Assembly: GCA_021200395.1 (NCBI GenBank)
Contig: JAJQGQ010000024.1
Coordinates: forward strand, 1 to 7,344
Direction of reading: 5' to 3'
Length of the DNA: 7,344 bases
Origin: Erysipelotrichaceae bacterium
GTDB lineage: Bacteria; Bacillota_I; Bacilli_A; Erysipelotrichales; Coprobacillaceae
Part shown: positions 1 to 5,935 of the stretch, piece by piece
How positions within the stretch are numbered: position 1 is the first letter of the stretch
Layout: each line of letters begins with the position of its first letter
Position numbers and translations under genes: made by a program
Notes under the pieces: model-generated
Told to the model about the DNA's origin: nothing
Seen by the model: only the letters and a program-made list of their open reading frames with translations
Database searches by the model: none

Positions 1-9
1 TATTATCAT
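1..9 (-). CDS. 5' end of a minus-strand gene running off the left edge (first 3 codons)
   Basis: Only Met-Ile-Ile is visible. The call rests on a strong Shine-Dalgarno sequence, AAGGAG/AGAGG read on the minus strand at 22-14, with AAGGAG ending 7 nt before an ATG at 9-7. The gene would lie downstream of dtd in the same direction, about 57 nt after the dtd stop. In Bacillus the genes after dtd include an amidase, hisS and aspS, but three codons cannot tell which gene this is, so no product is assigned. Confidence 0.5.
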
Positions 10-34
10 CTATCCTCTCCTTTTGCAAGTACTT

Positions 35-63
35 TTTTTATTTTTTTCTAAAAAAATTTTCAA
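35..63 (-). promoter_or_regulatory. Weak candidate promoter before the left-edge gene
   Basis: On the minus strand TTGAAA (63-58) is followed after exactly 17 nt by TAAAAA (40-35). The -35 matches consensus in 5 of 6 positions and the -10 in 4 of 6. A start near 28 would leave a leader of about 20 nt carrying the Shine-Dalgarno. The spacer is entirely A/T runs, where chance matches are common, so this is a weak call. Read-through from dtd is the alternative. Confidence 0.25.
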
Positions 64-66
64 CCC

Positions 67-519
67 CTACTTTATAATCTCTTCACTATCTAAAATAATA
101 GTCACAGGTCCATCATTGATTAATGACACTTTCATATCTGCTCCAAATATACCTGTTTCTACATCAACCCCATTATTTTGAATACATTGATTAAAATATT
201 CATACAATGGTATAGCCTTATCTGGTTTAGCTGCTTTAATAAAGCTTGGTCTACGTCCTTTACGACAATCAGCATATAATGTAAATTGTGATATCGATAA
301 AATCTTTCCATCGACCTCTTTCAATGAACGATTCATTTTACCCTGATCATCTTCAAAAACGCGTAAATTGATCATTTTATTAACCATTTTCTCAACAATA
401 TCTTTTGTATCATTTTCACAAAATCCAACCAATACCATATAACCTTTACCAATACTACCATGTATTTTCTCATCTATTGTAACACTACTTTCCTTAACTC
501 TTTGGATTATCATTTTCAT
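67..519 (-). CDS. dtd: D-aminoacyl-tRNA deacylase (Dtd), 150 aa
   Basis: Cytoplasmic homodimeric proofreading enzyme that hydrolyses D-aminoacyl-tRNA (for example D-Tyr-tRNA) and achiral Gly-tRNA(Ala), recycling tRNA. The family signatures are present: N-terminal MKMIIQRV, FxDxxGKMN near residues 55-63, the active-site motif SQFTLYAD at 77-84, GRRPSF at 88-93, and FGADMKVSLINDGPVT at 125-140, which carries the Gly-cisPro chirality filter (G137-P138). Length is normal for the family and nothing is missing. I start it at ATG 519 rather than the in-frame GTG at 528. From 519 the protein begins where the family does, and AGGTGA (530-525) lies 5 nt upstream of this ATG; the GTG itself lies inside that sequence. 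It is divergent from rarA and probably co-directional with the gene leaving the left edge. No terminator with a GC stem follows the stop. Confidence 0.95.
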   Translation of the reverse strand: MKMIIQRVKESSVTIDEKIHGSIGKGYMVLVGFCENDTKDIVEKMVNKMINLRVFEDDQGKMNRSLKEVDGKILSISQFTLYADCRKGRRPSFIKAAKPDKAIPLYEYFNQCIQNNGVDVETGIFGADMKVSLINDGPVTIILDSEEIIK

Positions 520-524
520 GTCAT

Positions 525-530
525 TCACCT
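525..530 (-). promoter_or_regulatory. Ribosome binding site deciding the dtd start
   Basis: AGGTGA on the minus strand, 5 nt before ATG 519. It overlaps the upstream GTG at 528-526, which argues against that GTG being the start. A second purine stretch, AAAGG at 537-533, is only 4 nt before the GTG, which is too close for efficient use. Confidence 0.6.
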
Positions 531-538
531 AACCTTTA

Positions 539-547
539 TGTTATAAT
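539..547 (+). promoter_or_regulatory. Extended -10 promoter of rarA
   Basis: TGTTATAAT reads as a perfect TGN-TATAAT extended -10 (TATAAT at 542-547). No good -35 is visible at 17 nt, which is acceptable for an extended -10 promoter. A start near 554 gives a leader of about 28 nt that includes AAGGAAAG (567-574), the likely Shine-Dalgarno for ATG 582. The -10 overlaps the candidate dtd -10 on the other strand. Confidence 0.55.
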
Positions 548-568
548 ATATCAAAATTACAACAAAAA
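540..568 (-). promoter_or_regulatory. Candidate dtd promoter
   Basis: On the minus strand TATAAC (545-540) is a good -10 (5 of 6). At 17 nt upstream lies only a poor -35, TTTTTG (568-563). Transcription would begin near 533, just upstream of the dtd Shine-Dalgarno. dtd needs some promoter here because the upstream neighbour rarA is divergent, but the exact boxes are uncertain. Confidence 0.3.
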
Positions 569-581
569 GGAAAGATGATAA

Positions 582-1850
582 ATGACAACAACTTTAGCTT
601 ATAACATGCGCCCAAACACTTTAAACGATATTCTAGGACAAAATAAACTTGTTGGTAAAAATGGCATATTAACACAATTTGTCAATAAAAAACATCCTAT
701 GTCTTTTATATTATATGGTCCTCCAGGTTGTGGCAAAACAACTTTAGCAATGGCTTTAGCCAATGATTTACATATTCCTTACCGTTTATTTAATGCTTCT
801 ACTGGTAACCAAAAACAAATGGACGCATTAATCGAAGAGGCTAAATTAAGTGGTGAGCTTTTTGTCATTATTGATGAAGTACACCGTTTAAATAAAACCA
901 AACAAGATCATTTACTTCCGTATATTGAAAATGGATTACTTATTATTGCAGGTTGTACAACAGCAAATCCATATCATTCTATTAATCCTGCTATTCGTTC
1001 ACGTTGTCAAATATTTAAAGTAGAACCACTTAGTAAAGATGATATTATTCAAGGATTAAATAATGCTTTAACAAGCAATAAGGGCTTAAATAATCAATAT
1101 AAAGTAGAAGATGGTGTTTTAGAATATATTGCTAAAATGAGTGGTGGTGATATTCGCTATAGTTATAATATATTAGAAATGGCTAGCATCATTAGTGTAG
1201 ACAATACGATAAAACTTCAAGATATTAAGAAATACTTATCTCAACCTAATATACAAATCGATAAAGATGAAGATCAATACTATGATACATTAAGCGGTCT
1301 CCAAAAATCTATTCGTGGTAGTGATCCCAATGGTGCCATGTATTATTTAGCAAAACTTATTGAAGCAGGAGATATAGAATCCTTAGAAAGACGCGTTATT
1401 ACAACTGCATACGAAGATATCGGCTTAGCTAATCCCAATGCCTGTATGCGTACTGTTATAGCTTTCCAAGCTGCAAAAACAATTGGTTTTCCTGAAGCAA
1501 GAATACCAATTGCAAGTGCTATTATTGATTTATGTCTATCACCAAAATCCAAATCATCAGAAAATGCCATTGATAATGCTTTAGCCTCTTTAAAAAATCA
1601 CCCTTATAGTGCTCCCGAATATTTAAGATTAACCCCAGTAAGTTTAGCTGATGATGAAAAATACAATTACAATCGTCCTGATTTATGGGAATATATCCAA
1701 TACTTACCAGAACAAATAAAAGACGAACTCTTCTATACACCTTCACTTACTTCCAAATATGAACAAACCTTAGCTTCTAATTATCAACGTATTTTAAAAC
1801 ATGGTCGCACTTCTAATATCAAACAACTAAATCATACAAAGAAAAAATAA
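582..1850 (+). CDS. rarA: Replication-associated recombination protein A (RarA/MgsA), AAA+ ATPase, 422 aa
   Basis: Clamp-loader-like AAA+ ATPase that forms tetramers and acts at stalled or gapped replication forks with SSB and recombination proteins. Visible parts in order: N-terminal RP.TLNDILGQ box (10-20), Walker A GPPGCGKTT (46-54), Walker B VIIDEVHR (95-102, D98/E99), sensor-1 region GCTTANP (124-130), arginine finger in AIRSRCQIF (137-145, R141), and a lid with SGGDIRYSYNILE (187-199). The family-specific C-terminal half follows: QKSIRGSDPNGAMYYLA (241-257), YEDIGLANP (277-285) and LSPKSKSS (319-326). The length matches Bacillus YrvN. The protein ends in a basic tail. In sensor 1 the common GATTENP reads TTANP, so Glu is replaced by Ala; all nucleotide-binding residues are intact. 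The gene is monocistronic, and its stop abuts the terminator stem at 1851. Bacillus also keeps rarA near dtd. Confidence 0.95.
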   Translation: MTTTLAYNMRPNTLNDILGQNKLVGKNGILTQFVNKKHPMSFILYGPPGCGKTTLAMALANDLHIPYRLFNASTGNQKQMDALIEEAKLSGELFVIIDEVHRLNKTKQDHLLPYIENGLLIIAGCTTANPYHSINPAIRSRCQIFKVEPLSKDDIIQGLNNALTSNKGLNNQYKVEDGVLEYIAKMSGGDIRYSYNILEMASIISVDNTIKLQDIKKYLSQPNIQIDKDEDQYYDTLSGLQKSIRGSDPNGAMYYLAKLIEAGDIESLERRVITTAYEDIGLANPNACMRTVIAFQAAKTIGFPEARIPIASAIIDLCLSPKSKSSENAIDNALASLKNHPYSAPEYLRLTPVSLADDEKYNYNRPDLWEYIQYLPEQIKDELFYTPSLTSKYEQTLASNYQRILKHGRTSNIKQLNHTKKK

Positions 1851-1878
1851 AAAATGCATCTTCAAAAAGATGCATTTT
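1851..1878. terminator. Bidirectional intrinsic terminator between rarA and ogt
   Basis: Perfect inverted repeat: 12-nt arms AAAATGCATCTT (1851-1862) and AAGATGCATTTT (1867-1878) around a CAAA loop (1863-1866). Read on the minus strand it runs directly into TTTTTTATTTTTTC, a good U-tract for ogt. Read on the plus strand, after rarA, the T-run is only four bases and belongs to the stem, so termination of rarA may be weaker. The right part of the hairpin lies inside the ogt reading frame. Confidence 0.85.
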
Positions 1879-2320
1879 CTAATTCCAGCAAATATTTCTT
1901 AACTTCTAATCCTCCAGCATATCCCACTAGACGATGATTTGTTCCAATAACTCTATGACATGGTATAAAAATAGATATATTATTAACATGATTAGCATGT
2001 CCTACAGCACGATATGCCTTTGGTGAACCAATATTGATAGCTAATTGCTTATAAGATATTGTTTGTCCATAAGGGATATGAAGTAATTCCTGATAAACCT
2101 TTAATTGAAACGGTGTACCTTGTATATCATAATCTAAATCAAATATTTTTCTTTGACCATGAAAATACTCTAATAATTCATCATAAGCTTTTATTAAATA
2201 AGCTGATTTTTGCAAAGAACCATCCAATACTCCTTTGCCAAATAAACAATATCTTAATTTCTCTTTTTCTTCTCCCAAGGTCATCATACCTATTGGTGTT
2301 TCAAAATAATAATAATTCAT
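1862..2320 (-). CDS. ogt: Methylated-DNA-[protein]-cysteine S-methyltransferase (Ogt/MGMT type), 152 aa
   Basis: Single-turnover DNA repair protein that flips out O6-alkylguanine and transfers the alkyl group to its own cysteine. It has a short N-terminal domain beginning YYYFETPIGMM. The DNA-binding helix-turn-helix/wing follows, with GTPFQLKVYQELLHIPYGQTISY across residues 68-90. Next come the arginine-finger segment YRAVGHAN (103-110), the active site IPCHRVIG with acceptor Cys121, and YAGGLEVKKYLLELE (134-148). Length is normal for the Ogt class. It lacks an AraC-like Ada domain, so it is a repair enzyme and not the Ada regulator. In the loop before the active site the usual Asn-Pro-(Ile/Val) reads Asn-Asn-Ile (113-115). 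The ATG follows the dfx stop with no gap and no clear Shine-Dalgarno, which points to translational coupling. The last codons and TGA lie inside the terminator hairpin. Confidence 0.94.
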   Translation of the reverse strand: MNYYYFETPIGMMTLGEEKEKLRYCLFGKGVLDGSLQKSAYLIKAYDELLEYFHGQRKIFDLDYDIQGTPFQLKVYQELLHIPYGQTISYKQLAINIGSPKAYRAVGHANHVNNISIFIPCHRVIGTNHRLVGYAGGLEVKKYLLELENASF

Positions 2321-2701
2321 TTATGCTTCTATAGTAGCTTTCCATAAACCATGAAGATTACAATATTCATAAACTTCAACTTGACCTTTATAACCATTCA
2401 AAGCAAAATATGCGACTGGTTCATCTTCATCTGTTAAATTCACACGTGATACCGTATGACCATAAACTGCAATAATACTAGTAATCAAGTGTTCTTTTGT
2501 CATTGGATGCATAACTTCACCAACAACCACTTTTAAAACATCTCCTTCTACTGACAATACGGGAACATGTTTTTCCAAAGCACCATCCGTTGTATTAGCC
2601 TTTAACTCCACCATTGGCTTGTTACAACACATAGTTGGACATGCACTATCATTTAACACTTCTACAATTTTCCCACAAGTTAAACATTTCATTAATTTCA
2701 T
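2321..2701 (-). CDS. dfx: Desulfoferrodoxin / superoxide reductase, 2Fe type, 126 aa
   Basis: Cytoplasmic non-haem iron enzyme that reduces superoxide to hydrogen peroxide without making oxygen, usually fed by rubredoxin in anaerobes. The N-terminal desulforedoxin domain carries centre I, Fe(Cys)4, with C6, C9, C25 and C26 (CLTC, 15 residues, CC). The catalytic centre II, Fe(His)4Cys, is complete: H45 in EKHVPV, H65 in MHPM, H71, then C114 and H117 in EYCNLHGLWKA. E43 and K44 before H45 are the residues that help catalysis in this family. A further Cys21 sits between the centre I pairs (SACPTMCC) and is not a ligand in the usual scheme. The Shine-Dalgarno AGGAGG is 8 nt before the ATG. It precedes ogt with zero spacing, pairing an oxidative-stress gene with a DNA-repair gene. 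Confidence 0.95.
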   Translation of the reverse strand: MKLMKCLTCGKIVEVLNDSACPTMCCNKPMVELKANTTDGALEKHVPVLSVEGDVLKVVVGEVMHPMTKEHLITSIIAVYGHTVSRVNLTDEDEPVAYFALNGYKGQVEVYEYCNLHGLWKATIEA

Positions 2702-2709
2702 ATGCGGAT

Positions 2710-2715
2710 CCTCCT
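2710..2715 (-). promoter_or_regulatory. Consensus ribosome binding site of dfx
   Basis: A perfect AGGAGG on the minus strand, 8 nt before ATG 2701. It is the strongest Shine-Dalgarno of any complete gene here and suggests high expression of the superoxide reductase. The coupled ogt may depend on the same initiation. Confidence 0.8.
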
Positions 2716-2718
2716 ATT

Positions 2719-2746
2719 CTTATAAAACCATTTTATCATCAAACAA
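2719..2746 (-). promoter_or_regulatory. Candidate internal promoter for dfx-ogt
   Basis: In the 70-nt gap after the SNF2 gene the minus strand has TATAAG (2724-2719, 5 of 6 to consensus). TTGTTT (2746-2741, only 3 of 6) lies 16 nt upstream of it. It would give a short leader containing the AGGAGG site. The gap has no convincing terminator, so dfx-ogt may be read both from here and by read-through from the SNF2 gene. I see no clear PerR- or Fur-like palindrome. Confidence 0.35.
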
Positions 2747-2771
2747 ATCATAAAACTATCAATATGCTTTA

Positions 2772-5700
2772 TTAATTCATTTTAAACAAGTATCTAATAT
2801 CATCCTTACTCATAGATGCCAATCCACCTTCATTGTTTTCCACAAACGTATCTGCCAATTCTTTTTTCTTAGCTTGTAAATCCAAAATCTTTTCTTCTAC
2901 TGAATCTTTCATGACTAATTGGATAACTTGCACTTTATTCGTCTGACCAATACGATAAGCTCGATCCGTTGCTTGATTTTGTGAAGAAGCATTCCACCAT
3001 GGATCAAAGTGAATAACTGCTTGAGCAGCTGTCAGATTCAAGCCTGTCCCTCCTGCTTTTAAAGAAATCAAAAAGACTGTTGTTTGATCTTGTTGAAATT
3101 TTTCAACAAGAATCTTACGCTTTTCTTTAGATGTTTGACCTGTCAACATATAATAAGATATACCTCTTAGTTTCAATTGTTCACTAATTAAATCTAGCAT
3201 AGATGTAAAGTTAGAAAATAATAATACCTTTTGGTGATTTTTGCGTAAATTTTCAATAATTTCTAAACATGCTTGTAATTTTGATGAAGGGGTTTGAATA
3301 TTTTCATAAACTAGACGTGGTTCACAACAAAGTTGTCTTAATTTTGTAAGCATCGATAAAATCGCAATGTTATCTACTTTTTCTTGTTGCAATATATTCT
3401 GCAAATCAGAATTAACTTGAGCAAGATTAGCTAAATAAATCTTATATTCTTCATCACTAAATGATATAAGCTGCGTTTTTTCTATTTTATCTGGTAATTC
3501 TGTTAAGACGTCTTTTTTATTACGTCTTAAAATGAATGGTGTTACTAGTTTTTTTAGTTGTTGTGTTTTGTCTTTATCATGATTCTTTACAATATCATTT
3601 TCATAATGTGATGCAAAATAATGATAATTAAAGAGATATTGTGGCATCAAGAAATCAAAAATTGACCAAAGTTCTGCTAATGAATTTTCAATTGGTGTTC
3701 CAGTTAAAGCTAAACGTGCATTTGATTTCAATTTTTTAACACTACGAGCATTTAATGTTTTTTGATTTTTAATATATTGTGCTTCATCCAATATAACATA
3801 TTCAAACATTTTATCTTCATACAATTCATAATCTCGACGCATATAATCATAACTTGTGACTAATAAATCATAGTCCTGATAAGTTTCTATCATCATTTTA
3901 CGATTATCAATATTCTTAACAATACAGCCAACTTTAAGTTTCTTAGAAAATTTATGGACTTCACTTTCCCAATTATAAATTAGTGATGAAGGACACACAA
4001 CCAGACTCGGTAAAGAACTATCAATACTCTCTAATAAAGCAATAATCTGTAACGTCTTACCCAAACCCATGTCATCTGCCAAAATGCCATTAAAGCCACA
4101 ATCTCTTAAAGTATGTAGCCATGCCACTCCATTTTTTTGATAATCTCTTAAAATATCATTATAATATTCTGGTAAGGGATGTTCTTTTGTTTCTATATGA
4201 TCAAAACGTTCAATTAAATCATTGAAAGATTGTTGGCGATTCATTTCTATATATTGATAATTTTCACTATCTTCATTTAAAGAAAATGCACGATAAGCAT
4301 TCATTGCCATATGACCATCTTCTATATCTTTTAAATTCATATGATAATCTTCTATTAATTCGTTAAGTTCCTCCAGTTGTGGTGAATTTAAATATAACAG
4401 TTGACCATTCTTTAAACGATAGAACTTCTTTTTACGACGATATTGATCAAGGACTTGGGGAATTTCGTCAATTGGTATTTGATCACTTTTAATATCTAAT
4501 GATAATAATTGACTTTCTACTTTGACTCCTACCTGAATTGAATAATATGCTTTATCTCCTAGTTTTCGTAAATCAGATGACACATAAATATCTGCATAAT
4601 GAGACAAAAAATCTAAACCTTCATTTAAAAATAAATAGGTTTTTTCACTATTCTCATCTAAATAAGCCAAATGTTTATCGTAATCAATATCACCATAATC
4701 ACTTATATAAGTTTCTACTAAATCTTGTTGATAGTTTGTTATAAAATCTTGAGAAAATCCACTTTGAATATGGCCATCATCATTCACATAATCTAAGCGT
4801 ATCGTAATATGATCATCTTGATCTATATCACCATAAAGACGAATAATATGATAATCATTCATCATCACATCTAATGGCAAATTGATATCAACATAATCTT
4901 CAATATTTGATAAAACATATTTAGAAAACGAAGGATATTCATCTTTTGATACAGGCAATTCTCCATCATTTAAGATTTCAATAAGATTCTTTAATATCCC
5001 TTGATGATCACTTTCCATACGTGATAGTGTTTGTTGATCATCATAAAGATAAAAATATTTTTGACCAAATATATATGATTTATGTTCTTTCAAAGATAAA
5101 ATATAATAATTACTATCTTCTTTTACATCAATTTGAAGAGGATTATTATCTTTCTTTAAATGAAATGTTGGATAATCATAACCATCATATAAATCAAAGA
5201 ATGCATCGATGATTGTTTCATCTATTTTTACTGTCTTCGATAAAGAAGTATAATAATATTGAGAAAAGCTATTATCTCTTAGAGAGTTATTCACATATTT
5301 TAAAAATTCTATTTGTTTTAATGCAAAATCATCAAAAGCACTTTCATCATGAATAAAGCTTAAAGAAACACCATAGGTGACTTTCTTTTTTTCTTTAATC
5401 TGATTTAAGAATGTTGTAATATTTTTAATAACATATTTCTTTTCATTACCTACACGATAAGTTACATTCATATGATTAAATACTGGTTCTAATTCGTATT
5501 GAATTTGTTGGAGAATAGTAGATAAGCTTTGATGGTAGAGCTGTTTTTGTTGTTGAATAAAGTCATCAGTGATTTTTGATTTTTGTTTTAAATAAGCTTC
5601 GTGTTTTCTTTTCTCTTCAGACTCTTTAAAATGCGTTATACGAGCTATTTTATCATCATAGTAAGGAAGTATAATATCATCTGATAATTTCATCATAACA

Positions 5701-5933
5701 GCACCTATATGGCCACAGGGGCTTAAAGAATCGCAATTATGGCAATCACATTGATAATGAATAAGTTTATCGTTCTTTATTGTGAATTGACATTGATTGA
5801 TATATCCAAAAGCTGAAACAGTTGCATGGATTTCATCATTATCAATTTTGATATTTGAAATATTACTATTTTCATAATAGATAGCGGATAATTTTTGATT
5901 TAAGGGATTTTTAATATATTCATTGATATTCAT
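2772..5933 (-). CDS. SWIM zinc-finger SNF2-family DNA-dependent ATPase, 1053 aa (YwqA-like)
   Basis: Superfamily 2 DNA translocase of the Swi2/Snf2 group. Such ATPases move on duplex DNA and remodel protein-DNA complexes rather than unwind strands. Residues 62-75 hold a SWIM finger, CxCx8CxH (C62, C64, C73, H75). Residues about 90-590 resemble the poorly understood SNF2-associated region; a Lys/Gln-rich, coiled-coil-like stretch lies near 100-145. The ATPase core spans about 593-1020: LRDYQ (595-599), motif I DMGLGKT (621-627), Ia VVCPSS (645-650), II DEAQ (716-719), III LTGTPIENS (743-751), IV LLFSNF (904-909), V LKAGGTGLNL (958-967) and VI QATDRAYRIGQ (987-997, with R994 a likely arginine finger). 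All motifs are intact, so ATPase activity is expected. The start is supported by AGGAG 7 nt upstream, inside the preceding gene. It resembles Bacillus YwqA by family and neighbourhood; its cellular role is not established from sequence. Confidence 0.93.
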   Translation of the reverse strand: MNINEYIKNPLNQKLSAIYYENSNISNIKIDNDEIHATVSAFGYINQCQFTIKNDKLIHYQCDCHNCDSLSPCGHIGAVMMKLSDDIILPYYDDKIARITHFKESEEKRKHEAYLKQKSKITDDFIQQQKQLYHQSLSTILQQIQYELEPVFNHMNVTYRVGNEKKYVIKNITTFLNQIKEKKKVTYGVSLSFIHDESAFDDFALKQIEFLKYVNNSLRDNSFSQYYYTSLSKTVKIDETIIDAFFDLYDGYDYPTFHLKKDNNPLQIDVKEDSNYYILSLKEHKSYIFGQKYFYLYDDQQTLSRMESDHQGILKNLIEILNDGELPVSKDEYPSFSKYVLSNIEDYVDINLPLDVMMNDYHIIRLYGDIDQDDHITIRLDYVNDDGHIQSGFSQDFITNYQQDLVETYISDYGDIDYDKHLAYLDENSEKTYLFLNEGLDFLSHYADIYVSSDLRKLGDKAYYSIQVGVKVESQLLSLDIKSDQIPIDEIPQVLDQYRRKKKFYRLKNGQLLYLNSPQLEELNELIEDYHMNLKDIEDGHMAMNAYRAFSLNEDSENYQYIEMNRQQSFNDLIERFDHIETKEHPLPEYYNDILRDYQKNGVAWLHTLRDCGFNGILADDMGLGKTLQIIALLESIDSSLPSLVVCPSSLIYNWESEVHKFSKKLKVGCIVKNIDNRKMMIETYQDYDLLVTSYDYMRRDYELYEDKMFEYVILDEAQYIKNQKTLNARSVKKLKSNARLALTGTPIENSLAELWSIFDFLMPQYLFNYHYFASHYENDIVKNHDKDKTQQLKKLVTPFILRRNKKDVLTELPDKIEKTQLISFSDEEYKIYLANLAQVNSDLQNILQQEKVDNIAILSMLTKLRQLCCEPRLVYENIQTPSSKLQACLEIIENLRKNHQKVLLFSNFTSMLDLISEQLKLRGISYYMLTGQTSKEKRKILVEKFQQDQTTVFLISLKAGGTGLNLTAAQAVIHFDPWWNASSQNQATDRAYRIGQTNKVQVIQLVMKDSVEEKILDLQAKKKELADTFVENNEGGLASMSKDDIRYLFKMN
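5709..5750 (-). other. SWIM zinc-finger coding segment of the SNF2 protein
   Basis: Encodes C62-D-C64, eight residues, C73-G-H75. SWIM fingers bind zinc and are thought to mediate DNA or protein contacts. An extra cysteine, C67, sits inside the spacer. The same CxCx8CxH spacing occurs at nearly the same distance from the N terminus in the upstream protein. Confidence 0.85.
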
Positions 5934-5935
5934 AG

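Noticed and set aside
41..56. T7/A7 inverted repeat after dtd as a terminator
   Set aside because: A/T-only stem with a two-base loop; too weak for an intrinsic terminator.
1343..1746. Two minus-strand open frames of about 75 codons within rarA
   Set aside because: They lie entirely inside a well-conserved gene on the other strand, lack Shine-Dalgarno sites and encode nothing recognisable.
2059..2334. Plus-strand open frame of 91 codons over ogt
   Set aside because: It is antisense to conserved Ogt motifs, low complexity and without a ribosome binding site.
2722..2738. Small inverted repeat ATAAAA/TTTTAT between the SNF2 gene and dfx as a terminator
   Set aside because: The stem is pure A/T with about six pairs and no U-tract follows, so it would not stop transcription.
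4538..5212. Two plus-strand open frames (4538-4744 and 5021-5212) inside the SNF2 gene
   Set aside because: His/Asn/Tyr-rich translations are typical of the antisense of AT-rich coding sequence; no start signals.
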